Shown here: in pieces, positions 34,903 through 42,733 of the stretch
How the letters are laid out: every line of letters starts with the position of its first letter
Position numbering within the stretch: the first letter of the stretch is position 1
NCBI RefSeq assembly: GCF_000332515.2
Contig: NZ_AOGZ02000008.1
Location: forward strand, 124,001 to 188,000
DNA length: 64,000 bases
From: Leptospira wolbachii serovar Codice str. CDC
GTDB lineage: Bacteria; Spirochaetota; Leptospiria; Leptospirales; Leptospiraceae
Direction: 5' to 3'
The notes under the pieces: generated by a model
Database searches by the model: none
Told to the model about the DNA's origin: nothing
What the model saw: the letters and a program-made list of their open reading frames with translations, nothing else
Translations under genes and position numbers: made by a program

Positions 34903-36042
34903 ATGAAACTCGCAATTGAAGCCTCGAATATTGTTGATGGTGGTGGTCTTAATCATTTAAGGGAGCTGTTAGATAAACCAGATCTTCCGTCGAATGAGAT
35001 TACGCAAATAATCATTTGGTCGAGTCAGAAGACCCTTGATTCGATTCCTGATTCATCAGAAATCATAAAGAAGACAAATTCCTGGCTTAATTCTGGAAAA
35101 CTGAAAAGATTTGTTTGGCAAATATTATGGTCAAACGGAGAATTCCGAAAAAATTCAATCGATTTGGTATTTGTCCCCGGGGGAATTTATTTAGGTAGTT
35201 ATGCGATTCCAGTAATCTCCATGAGCCAGAATATGCTTTTGTACGAATGGCGAGAAATGGCTCGGTATGGGTTTTCGGGTGGATTCTTTCGGTTGTTTTT
35301 TTTATTTTTTTTGCAGTCCTATACTTTCAGAAAATCAGCATCCGTTTTGTTTTTAACGAATTATGCAAAAGATACTATCACTAGAAAACTAAAATTGGAC
35401 CCTTCAAAATCGGCAGTGATTCCACATGGAATTAATGAAAGATTTTCGGTGAATCATCTACGAAACAAGAGATCGATTAAGACAGGGGATTGTATCCATT
35501 TACTGTATGTTTCTTTTATTGGAATGTACAAACACCAATGGAAAGTTATCGAAGCTGTTGCTTACGCCCGAGACATGGGTTACGATTTGAAACTGACCTT
35601 GGTAGGAAAAGTGGTAGATAAAAAAGCAGGTCTTCTTTTGCAGTCTGCCATATCGAAATTTGACCCTGATAATAAATTTGTTATCCATAAGATAAATGTC
35701 GACTATGATATGGTCCATAGGGAATACAAGGATGCGGATATTTTTATCTATGCTTCCTCTTGTGAGAATATGCCAATGATTCTTATGGAGGCGATGAGAT
35801 CTTCTCTACCGATAATTAGTTCGAATTTTGGACCCATGCCTGAGATTCTGGCTGATGCAGGAGAATATTTCGATCCGACTAATGCTAAGGACTTGGCAAA
35901 AAAAATAGATTCGATTGTAAAGAATCAGAATAGGTTGTGTGAAATGGCGGATATGGCCTATCAGAAATCTCTGCCGTTTACTTGGAAAAATACGCAAAAG
36001 CTTACGTTCTCATATTTTAAGAAAGTTTATAAAGAATTTTAA
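34903..36042 (+). CDS. family 4 glycosyltransferase (GT-B)
   Basis: 379 residues. The N-terminal part is divergent. The C-terminal GT4 core is clear: PHGINERF near residue 175, LTLVGKVVD, and DIFIYASSCENMPMILMEAMRSSLPIISSNFGPMPEIL, the E-x7-E retaining motif region. A strongly hydrophobic stretch near residue 140 (FRLFFLFFLQSY) may bind the membrane and is encoded by two T8 runs. It starts at ATG 34903. Donor and acceptor are unknown. Confidence 0.8.
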   Translation: MKLAIEASNIVDGGGLNHLRELLDKPDLPSNEITQIIIWSSQKTLDSIPDSSEIIKKTNSWLNSGKLKRFVWQILWSNGEFRKNSIDLVFVPGGIYLGSYAIPVISMSQNMLLYEWREMARYGFSGGFFRLFFLFFLQSYTFRKSASVLFLTNYAKDTITRKLKLDPSKSAVIPHGINERFSVNHLRNKRSIKTGDCIHLLYVSFIGMYKHQWKVIEAVAYARDMGYDLKLTLVGKVVDKKAGLLLQSAISKFDPDNKFVIHKINVDYDMVHREYKDADIFIYASSCENMPMILMEAMRSSLPIISSNFGPMPEILADAGEYFDPTNAKDLAKKIDSIVKNQNRLCEMADMAYQKSLPFTWKNTQKLTFSYFKKVYKEF

Positions 36043-36058
36043 CAAAGAGGATTTCCGT

Positions 36059-37093
36059 TTGTTTAATAATAAGACATTACTAATTACAGGGGGGACTGGT
36101 TCTTTCGGGAAAGCAGTTCTTAATCGTTTTTTAAGTTCTGATATCAAAGAGATCCGAATTTTTAGCCGAGACGAAAAAAAACAAGATGACCTTCGCAAAA
36201 AATACAACAATCCGAAAATTAAGTTTTTTTTGGGTGATGTACGCGATGCATCATCGCTAACAGGTGCCTTCTCTGGCGTGGATTATATTTTTCATGCGGC
36301 AGCATTAAAACAAGTTCCTTCTTGTGAATTTTTCCCAATGGAAGCTTTCAAGACAAATGTTATTGGAACGGAAAATGTTTTGCAGGTAGCTTACGATTTG
36401 GGTGTCAAAAAGGTAATTTGTCTAAGTACTGACAAAGCTGTTTACCCTATCAATGCCATGGGAATATCCAAAGCAATGATGGAAAAGGTGATGGTTGCAA
36501 AAACTAGAAATTTTGATGAATCGCGTATGATTGTTTGTGGTACTCGCTACGGTAATGTGATGGCGTCACGCGGTTCTGTAATTCCACTTTTTATTGAACA
36601 ACTTCTGAAGAAACAAGCATTTACTATTACAGATCCCAATATGACTCGTTTTATGATGACCTTGGATGATGCCGTAGAACTCGTATTATATGCCTTTGAA
36701 AACGGAAATAATGGTGATATTTTTGTTCAAAAATCGCCTGCTGCAACAATTGAAATTTTGGCAAAAGCAATATTGGAACTTTTTAATAAACAAGACCATC
36801 AAATTAAAATCATTGGAACTAGACATGGTGAGAAGTTGTACGAAACTCTATTGAGTAGGGAAGAAATAACTTCAGCTGAAGATCGTGGTGACTATTTCAG
36901 AATTCCACCTGATTTAAGAGATTTGAATTATGACAAATTTGTCGAACAAGGTGAAGGCAAAATTTCAATCACTGAGGATTACAATTCTCATAATACGAAT
37001 CGATTGAATTTGGATGAAATGAAAGCACTGTTACTAAAACTATCGTTCATTAGAGACATTCTTGCAGGAAAAGAAGCTGAAACTTGGGACTGA
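36059..37093 (+). CDS. fnlA: FnlA/CapE-type UDP-GlcNAc 4,6-dehydratase / 5- and 3-epimerase
   Basis: 344 residues from TTG 36059, with AGAGG 8 bases upstream; the longer frame to 35939 runs through the previous gene and was rejected. Motifs are LLITGGTGSFGKAVLNRF, FSRDEKKQ, GDVRDASSL, AAALKQVP and STDKAVYPINAMGISK. At the catalytic tyrosine position there is methionine (Met134, Lys138), the known mark of CapE/FnlA enzymes as opposed to PseB. The product pathway leads to UDP-L-FucNAc or UDP-L-QuiNAc. Its partners fnlB and fnlC are 9.7 kb downstream. The first 4-keto intermediate it makes is the same as that of PseB, which is missing here. Confidence 0.87.
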   Translation: MFNNKTLLITGGTGSFGKAVLNRFLSSDIKEIRIFSRDEKKQDDLRKKYNNPKIKFFLGDVRDASSLTGAFSGVDYIFHAAALKQVPSCEFFPMEAFKTNVIGTENVLQVAYDLGVKKVICLSTDKAVYPINAMGISKAMMEKVMVAKTRNFDESRMIVCGTRYGNVMASRGSVIPLFIEQLLKKQAFTITDPNMTRFMMTLDDAVELVLYAFENGNNGDIFVQKSPAATIEILAKAILELFNKQDHQIKIIGTRHGEKLYETLLSREEITSAEDRGDYFRIPPDLRDLNYDKFVEQGEGKISITEDYNSHNTNRLNLDEMKALLLKLSFIRDILAGKEAETWD

Positions 37094-37209
37094 TATCTCT
37101 TTGTAGAAATGTTTTGAAGAAATATATTTTTTATACACTCAATGGCAATGGCGAAAACAAATAAGGAATTAAGAAACTATGGATAAGTTAAGGGAAAGTT
37201 TAAAACTAA

Positions 37210-38193
37210 TTGGAAACAAACCTGAATTACAAAGGTGTAGGAAGTGTGAGAGACGATGTAACAAAATATCTTGTGGACGCACTTTTTGAAAAAGATGACT
37301 TTAAAGTTAAAGCTACTAAGGATGGAATTAAATTTAAGTTTCCGGTTGGGGTAGGGTCTAAAGTTTCCCGAGAGTTTTTACTTTCAACACCGGAAATCCC
37401 TGAATTTGCCTGGGAGCCGCAGACGACCAGGTTACTTTTACATTTAGCAAAAAATTCGAAAAATGTAATTGTAGGCGGAGCTTATTTCGGTGATCAAAGT
37501 ATCCCTATTGCTAAATTGATTGAAAAAAACAATGGAGTGGTTCATGCATTTGACTTGAACGAAATGCAATGTAATACTTTGCAAGAAAATGCAAGTCTGA
37601 ACCATTTGAAGAATATTAAGTCTGTTCATAGTGGATTATGGAATGATTCAAATACATATTTAAATCTTTCAGACACTGATGACTTGGCCTTTGCTACTCC
37701 TTCTTCAGATATTAATAAATCGAATACAATTACTATTGATGAATATGTAGAGAAAAACTCATTAGGCTCTGTTGATTTGATTATGTTGGATATTGAAGGA
37801 TCTGAGTTTAATGTTTTACTTGGTGCCAAGAAACAATTAGGTCGCCCAGTAGAGGATAGCCCAAATATTATTTTTGAAATTCATAGTAGCTATGTAAATT
37901 GGGACAAGGGACTAGAAGAGACCGAAATTGTTAAATATTTGAGATCTATCGGGTATGAGATGTTTTCTATAAGAGATTTTCAAGGAAATTACGACTTATC
38001 AAATAAGAAGATTGAATTGATTCCACTTATTTCTACAGTTCTGGAAGGACCTAAACATGGATTCAATATTGTAGCTGTAAAAAATAAGGAATTGCTGCAA
38101 GATGATATGTTTCGGTATTGTGAAAATGTTAGTCCTAAGTATATTGTTCATAAATCACCGGCTTTGCACCATCCTATCGACGGACTAAAGTAA
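37210..38193 (+). CDS. FkbM-family methyltransferase, N-terminus probably frameshifted
   Basis: 327 residues from TTG 37210. The SAM core shows VIVGGAYFGDQSIPIA (motif I), VHAFDLNEMQCNTL and LIMLDIEGSEFNVLLGAK, the FkbM pattern. TTG 37210 directly follows a TAA in its frame and has no ribosome site. An ATG at 37179, with AAGGA 11 bases upstream, opens a short frame, MDKLRESLKLIGNKPELQ, that reads as a natural N-terminus but ends at 37289. Removing one A from AAA at 37231-37233 would join the two frames. So the gene may have suffered a one-base insertion, or may start internally. Substrate unknown. Confidence 0.65.
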   Translation: METNLNYKGVGSVRDDVTKYLVDALFEKDDFKVKATKDGIKFKFPVGVGSKVSREFLLSTPEIPEFAWEPQTTRLLLHLAKNSKNVIVGGAYFGDQSIPIAKLIEKNNGVVHAFDLNEMQCNTLQENASLNHLKNIKSVHSGLWNDSNTYLNLSDTDDLAFATPSSDINKSNTITIDEYVEKNSLGSVDLIMLDIEGSEFNVLLGAKKQLGRPVEDSPNIIFEIHSSYVNWDKGLEETEIVKYLRSIGYEMFSIRDFQGNYDLSNKKIELIPLISTVLEGPKHGFNIVAVKNKELLQDDMFRYCENVSPKYIVHKSPALHHPIDGLK

Positions 38194-38202
38194 TATTTAT
38201 TT

Positions 38203-39036
38203 ATGATTACTCTTCTTGGGGCGACGGGGTTTGTTGGATCAGAAATTCAGCAAACTCTAGATAGTCGAAAAATTCCATCTTATGTACCAGCAAGAAATGA
38301 TAAATTAATTGGGAAAGAGCTTGGAGATATAATTTACTGTATTGGGCTAACTTCCGATTTTCGATCGCGTCCGCACGATACTGTTACTGCACATGTTTCT
38401 TACTTAAACGATTTGATTAGAGAAAATGAGTTTAATTCGCTAACTTATTTGTCTTCAACCCGTGTCTATATCCACAATGAATCCACTTTGGAAGATTCTC
38501 CAATTTCAATAGATCCAAAGGATCCTTTTGATTTGTTTAATACCTCAAAACTTACTGGAGAGCTTCTTGCTCTTAACAGTGGTCGGAAAAATATTAAAAT
38601 TGCCAGATTGTCTAATGTATATGGACCAGACTTTAGCTCCGACAATTTTCTAACATCGATTATTCGTGATGCAATAGTAAAAAAGAAAATAGAGTTTCGT
38701 ACAACTCCTGATTCCTCCAAAGATTATATTAGTATTACGGATGTAGTCGAAATTCTAATTCAACTTGCTAAATTGAATAAAACTGGAATTTATAATGTTG
38801 CGTTTGGCTCCAATCTAACAAATGAAGAAATCTCAAGTAAAATTGCAAGTTTAACTGGTTGTTCGATTCAAACTGATCAGGATGCAACTAAGATTGTTTT
38901 TCCTGAAATTTCAATTTCTAAAATTATAGAAGATATTGCTTATAAGCCGAAAAAGAATTTGGTCAATGAACTTGAATCTTTGATAGAGAATTTCAAAATG
39001 CACTTTGGGAATGAATCCAAAACTGAGGAAAAATGA
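38203..39036 (+). CDS. NAD-dependent SDR (epimerase-like) with Phe for the catalytic Tyr
   Basis: 277 residues. The nucleotide motif is LLGATGFVGSEI, and YLSSTRVY is the serine block. The pair expected as Y-x3-K reads FNTSK (Phe112, Lys116), so the general-acid tyrosine is missing. RLSNVYGPDFSSDNF and DSSKDYISITDVVEIL are normal extended-SDR segments. It lies 9 bases after the FkbM gene and overlaps the following GT2 by 4 bases. It may be a reductase of the CDP-sugar path that uses another residue, or it may have lost activity. Confidence 0.72.
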   Translation: MITLLGATGFVGSEIQQTLDSRKIPSYVPARNDKLIGKELGDIIYCIGLTSDFRSRPHDTVTAHVSYLNDLIRENEFNSLTYLSSTRVYIHNESTLEDSPISIDPKDPFDLFNTSKLTGELLALNSGRKNIKIARLSNVYGPDFSSDNFLTSIIRDAIVKKKIEFRTTPDSSKDYISITDVVEILIQLAKLNKTGIYNVAFGSNLTNEEISSKIASLTGCSIQTDQDATKIVFPEISISKIIEDIAYKPKKNLVNELESLIENFKMHFGNESKTEEK

Positions 39037-39971
39037 AAAAAAAGTTAATTAGTGTAGTGACACCTTGTTTTAATGAAGAAGCAAATATTGAAGAGTTGTA
39101 TTTGAGAGTAAAGGATGTATTTGCAAAATTAAATAAATACGATTACGAACATATATTTATAGATAATGATTCTAAGGATAATACTGTATCCATTCTTAAA
39201 GAAATCGCGAAAGCTGATAAACGTGTAAAAATTGTTTTAAATAGTCGAAATTTTGGGGTTGTTCGATCCTCTTTTTATGGTTTGTTGCAGGGCCGTGGAG
39301 ATGCTACAATTTTAATCTTTGCTGATTTGCAAGAACCACCATCTTTATTGATAGACTTTTTGGAAAAATGGGAAGAAGGAAATTTTGTAGTACAGGGTGT
39401 AAAGAAACGAAGTGAAGAAGGTTTCGTTCTCTTTAATATTAAGAAGTTCTATTATTTTATTATTAATAAAATTTCTGAGGTAGAGTTGATTAGAGATGCT
39501 AGTTGTTTTAGTTTATACGACAAACGGGTCATTGAAGAGTTTCGCAAAATTGATGATATATACCCTTACTTAAAAGGGTTAGTCTCTGAATTAGGTTTTA
39601 AAACAGCTATTGTTGAGTATCATCAAGCTGCTCGAAAAAAGGGAGTAAGTGCTACTAAGTTGTACATAGCATACGATTTTGCGATGTTAGGAATCACAAG
39701 TCACTCAAAAGTGCCATTAAGGCTCGCCACAATATTAGGTTTCTTTATGTCAATAATGAGCCTAATCCTTGCTTTTAGTTTTTTTATAGGGAAAATTTTC
39801 TTTTGGAATCTGTTCCCCGTCGGGATTGCTTCTATCATTGTTGGTATGTTTTTCTTCTCTTCTATTCAGCTTTTTTTTATCGGAATTATAGGTGAATATA
39901 TCGGTTTGATGAATATGCGTATGTTGAAACGACCATTGGTTATTGAAAAAGATCGGATCAATTTCAAATAA
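39033..39971 (+). CDS. GtrB/DPM1-like family 2 glycosyltransferase with C-terminal membrane segments
   Basis: 312 residues. The GT-A domain (about 1-220) opens SVVTPCFNEEANIEELY, with IDNDSKDNT and a FADLQEPP block (the DxQxPP signature of polyprenyl-phosphate sugar synthases). Two hydrophobic helices follow in the last 90 residues (LATILGFFMSIMSLILAFSFF and ASIIVGMFFFSSIQLFFIGIIGEYIG). The family makes undecaprenyl-phosphate hexose for transfer by a GT-C enzyme in the periplasm. The GT-C-like protein at 42734 is a possible partner. ATG overlaps the SDR stop (ATGA). Confidence 0.83.
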   Translation: MKKKLISVVTPCFNEEANIEELYLRVKDVFAKLNKYDYEHIFIDNDSKDNTVSILKEIAKADKRVKIVLNSRNFGVVRSSFYGLLQGRGDATILIFADLQEPPSLLIDFLEKWEEGNFVVQGVKKRSEEGFVLFNIKKFYYFIINKISEVELIRDASCFSLYDKRVIEEFRKIDDIYPYLKGLVSELGFKTAIVEYHQAARKKGVSATKLYIAYDFAMLGITSHSKVPLRLATILGFFMSIMSLILAFSFFIGKIFFWNLFPVGIASIIVGMFFFSSIQLFFIGIIGEYIGLMNMRMLKRPLVIEKDRINFK

Positions 39972-40030
39972 CATTTGTCAAAAAGATTTTATAGAAATTT
40001 ATTACAGTTTACTTCGGAAAATAGGTTCTA

Positions 40031-40804
40031 ATGAAAGCAATTATATTAGCAGGTGGTCTCGGCACACGATTAAGTGAAGAGACAAATTTGAAACCAAAGC
40101 CAATGGTCGAAATTGGCGGCAGACCCATCCTTTGGCATATTATGAAGTTGTATTCATACTATGGGATTAACGACTTTATTATTTGTTGTGGTTACAAAGG
40201 ATATGTAATCAAAGAATACTTTGCAAATTATTTTTTACATATGTCTGATATTACTTTTGACATTCGAAATAATTCGATGGAAGTACATCAGAGGTATGCG
40301 GAACCATGGAAAGTGACTCTTGTAGATACTGGTGAAGAAACGCAAACGGGTGGCCGACTGAAGAGAGTAAAAGATTTTGTTAAAGATGATGAAGCATTTT
40401 GTTTTACTTATGGTGATGGTGTAGCTGATATAAATATAAAGGATACTATTGACTTTCACTTTTCACATCAGAAGATGGCGACCGTTTCATCGGTTCAACC
40501 TCCTGGTCGATTTGGGTCCTTAGCTTTGGAAGGACATTTCGTAAAAGGATTCACTGAAAAACCTAAAGGTGATGGAGCTTGGATTAATGGTGGTTTTTTT
40601 GTACTATCGCCCAAGGTCTTTGAATACATTGATAGAGACTCTACAAGTTGGGAGCAGGAACCATTAATGAAACTAGCAAAGGAAAATGAATTAGCGGCAT
40701 TTTTTCATTCTGGCTTTTGGCAAGCGATGGACACACTTCGCGATCGATATCATTTAGAGGAATTGTGGAAATCAGGTAAGGCACCTTGGAAAAAGTGGGA
40801 TTAA
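40031..40804 (+). CDS. rfbF: glucose-1-phosphate cytidylyltransferase
   Basis: 257 residues, the normal length. The opening IILAGGLGTRLSEETNLKPKPMVEIGG is the nucleotidyltransferase signature, and WHIMKLYSYYGINDFIICCGYKGYVIKEYFANYF is specific to RfbF. KGDGAWINGGFFV is conserved near residue 190. It makes CDP-glucose for rfbG (31423). It starts at ATG, 59 bases after the preceding gene, and is followed by a 120-base gap that holds a candidate promoter. Confidence 0.9.
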   Translation: MKAIILAGGLGTRLSEETNLKPKPMVEIGGRPILWHIMKLYSYYGINDFIICCGYKGYVIKEYFANYFLHMSDITFDIRNNSMEVHQRYAEPWKVTLVDTGEETQTGGRLKRVKDFVKDDEAFCFTYGDGVADINIKDTIDFHFSHQKMATVSSVQPPGRFGSLALEGHFVKGFTEKPKGDGAWINGGFFVLSPKVFEYIDRDSTSWEQEPLMKLAKENELAAFFHSGFWQAMDTLRDRYHLEELWKSGKAPWKKWD

Positions 40805-40862
40805 ATAGTCCTAAACTTTGTTAAGTCGATATTTTTTCTTTCCTTTTGAAAAAGGAAGTCTA

Positions 40863-40890
40863 TTGATACAATTCAATATAAAAATATTGT
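40863..40890 (+). promoter_or_regulatory. sigma70-like promoter candidate
   Basis: TTGATA (40863-40868), a 16-base spacer and TATTGT (40885-40890). It lies in the 120-base gap between rfbF and the epimerase gene and would give a leader of about 30 bases before GTG 40925. A short inverted repeat (40840-40857) precedes it but has no following T run. Weak evidence. Confidence 0.3.
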
Positions 40891-40924
40891 TTAATCCCTC
40901 TATTTCAAAATATGAGCTGCCTTC

Positions 40925-41494
40925 GTGAACCAGAAAAAGTTTATTATACATGAAACTCCTATTTCTGAGTTATTTTGGATTACTCGCACATTAATTGAAG
41001 ACAATCGCGGTAGTTTTTCTCGATTGTTTTGTAGTGAGGAACTTAAAAGTGTCGGTTTTGATTTGCCAATTGCCCAAGTAAATATTACCAAGACCGAAAA
41101 AAAGGGAATAATTCGAGGATTGCATTTTCAACTACCTCCATACTCGGAACATAAGATAATTTATTGTTTAAAAGGTGAGGTGTTTGACATTGCGTTAGAT
41201 TTACGCCGCAGTTCACCTACGTTTTTAAAATATCATTCAATTATTCTCAGTGAAAGTGAGAATAATGCATATTCAATCCCTCAAGGTTTTGCGCATGGAT
41301 TTCAATCCTTGACTGATGACGTAGAGATGGTTTATTTCCACTCGCACCCATATAGGAAGCAATTTGAGACGGGTGTAAATCCATTTGATCCTATGGTAAA
41401 TGTTAAGTGGCCCTTACCTGTAACCGGAATTTCTGAACGAGATAGATCATTCTTATTATTAGACAATAATTATACTGGAGTAAAAATTAAATGA
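40925..41494 (+). CDS. RfbC-like NDP-4-keto-6-deoxysugar 3,5-epimerase
   Basis: 189 residues, normal for the family. The cupin core has GIIRGLHFQLPPYSEHKIIYCLKGEVFDIALDLRRSSPTF, including the catalytic His in RGLHFQ, and YSIPQGFAHGFQSL, the Tyr/His block. It would epimerise C3 and/or C5 of the CDP-4-keto-6-deoxyglucose made by rfbG. The start is GTG 40925. The end overlaps the C-methyltransferase by 4 bases, so the two enzymes probably act on the same sugar. No rmlABD genes are in the window, so a dTDP-rhamnose role is not supported. Confidence 0.83.
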   Translation: MNQKKFIIHETPISELFWITRTLIEDNRGSFSRLFCSEELKSVGFDLPIAQVNITKTEKKGIIRGLHFQLPPYSEHKIIYCLKGEVFDIALDLRRSSPTFLKYHSIILSESENNAYSIPQGFAHGFQSLTDDVEMVYFHSHPYRKQFETGVNPFDPMVNVKWPLPVTGISERDRSFLLLDNNYTGVKIK

Positions 41495-42714
41495 AATGTA
41501 GGCACTGTTCCGCTGAATTACAAAAAAGTTTCTTGGACCTGGATTTTTCTCCACCATCAAATGCATATCTAACTAAAGAAGATTTAAACAAGCCGGAAAT
41601 GCACTATCCCCTTCGTGTTTTAATGTGTGATAGTTGTAAATTGGTCCAAACTGAGGACTATACTGATAAAGATTTATTGTTTAGTTCAGATTATGCTTAT
41701 TTTTCAAGTACATCAACTAGCTGGCTTAAACATGCGGAGTTATTTGTGAATAAGGTGATTGATCGATTTTCCTTATCAAAAGAGTCATTTGTAATAGAAG
41801 TAGCGTCTAACGATGGTTATTTGCTTAGAAATTTTGTTAAACATAGTATTCCCTGTTTAGGAATTGAGCCAACTGTAAGCACCGCTGAAATATCAATAAG
41901 TTTGGGGATTCCAAACCTTCTAGAATTTCTTTCTGAAAATGTTGCGCTGAATTTATCGAATCAAGGGAAAAAAGCAGATTTAATTATTGGGAACAATGTT
42001 TACGCCCATGTGCCAAATATAAATGATTTTACAAAGTCTTTGAAGATTCTTTTGAAGCCAAACGGAGTTATTTCTTTAGAATTTCCTCATTTATTGAACT
42101 TAGTGAAGTTTTCTCAATTTGACACAATTTATCACGAACATTTTTCTTATCTTTCTCTTCGTTCTGTCGAAACTATTTTTAATTCGGTTGGATTGAAAGT
42201 ATTTGACGTAGAAGAGTTAGAAACTCACGGAGGAAGTCTAAGAGTTTTTGGCACCCACCTTGAAAATAATATCGATATATCTGAGAACGTTAAAGCGGTA
42301 TTGCAGAAAGAAATTGATTTTAACCTTTTTGATGATAAGACTATTGAGGATTTGGGAGACAGAGTTAATAAAATAAAATATGATTTCCTTGATTTCTTGT
42401 TAGAACAGAAAATTAAAGGAAAAAAAGTGATAGGTTATGGGGCGCCTGCTAAAGCAAATACTTTACTGAACTTTTTCGGAATAAAAAGGGACTTAATACC
42501 ATTTGTTTGTGACGCTTCTAAATCAAAGCAAAATAAATTCCTTCCTGGAAGCCATATACCAGTTTTTCATCCTGACCAAATTAAACATTTTAAACCCGAT
42601 TATATTATTATATTTCCTTGGAATTTACAAATAGAAATTGAAAGTTTACTCCAATATACAAAAGAGTGGGGTTGTAAGTTGATCGTTTTGCTTCCTGAAT
42701 TTCGCATTATATGA
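41491..42714 (+). CDS. sugar C-methyltransferase (TylC3/NovU-like, zinc-binding N-terminus)
   Basis: 407 residues. The N-terminal zinc site has CRHC and CDSC, flanking DLDFSPPSNAYL, a hallmark of this family. The SAM domain has VIEVASNDGYLLRNF, then IGNNVYAHVPNINDF. The C-terminal domain has KGKKVIGYGAPAKANTLLNFF, also diagnostic. Family members C-methylate NDP-4-keto-6-deoxysugars at C3 or C5. Coupled to the 3,5-epimerase and near rfbF, it predicts a branched-chain CDP-6-deoxyhexose. Start ATG overlaps the epimerase stop. The exact position of the methyl group cannot be told. Confidence 0.85.
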   Translation: MKCRHCSAELQKSFLDLDFSPPSNAYLTKEDLNKPEMHYPLRVLMCDSCKLVQTEDYTDKDLLFSSDYAYFSSTSTSWLKHAELFVNKVIDRFSLSKESFVIEVASNDGYLLRNFVKHSIPCLGIEPTVSTAEISISLGIPNLLEFLSENVALNLSNQGKKADLIIGNNVYAHVPNINDFTKSLKILLKPNGVISLEFPHLLNLVKFSQFDTIYHEHFSYLSLRSVETIFNSVGLKVFDVEELETHGGSLRVFGTHLENNIDISENVKAVLQKEIDFNLFDDKTIEDLGDRVNKIKYDFLDFLLEQKIKGKKVIGYGAPAKANTLLNFFGIKRDLIPFVCDASKSKQNKFLPGSHIPVFHPDQIKHFKPDYIIIFPWNLQIEIESLLQYTKEWGCKLIVLLPEFRII

Positions 42715-42733
42715 GCATATTTGAATATTTAAA

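Noticed and set aside
35939..36058. Upstream extension of the fnlA frame
   Set aside because: It lies wholly within the preceding GT4 gene, and TTG 36059 has a good ribosome site and the correct family N-terminus.
36059..37093. PseB assignment for the dehydratase
   Set aside because: The active site has Met in place of Tyr, and the C-terminal part fits CapE/FnlA; fnlB and fnlC are also present.
40840..40857. Inverted repeat TTCCTTTT/AAAAGGAA after rfbF as a rho-independent terminator
   Set aside because: The loop would be only about 2-4 bases, the stem is AT-rich, and the T run lies before the stem on the plus strand, not after it.
40925..41494. 3,5-epimerase as RmlC of dTDP-rhamnose synthesis
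   Set aside because: rmlA, rmlB and rmlD are absent in the window; the CDP-sugar genes around it give a better context.
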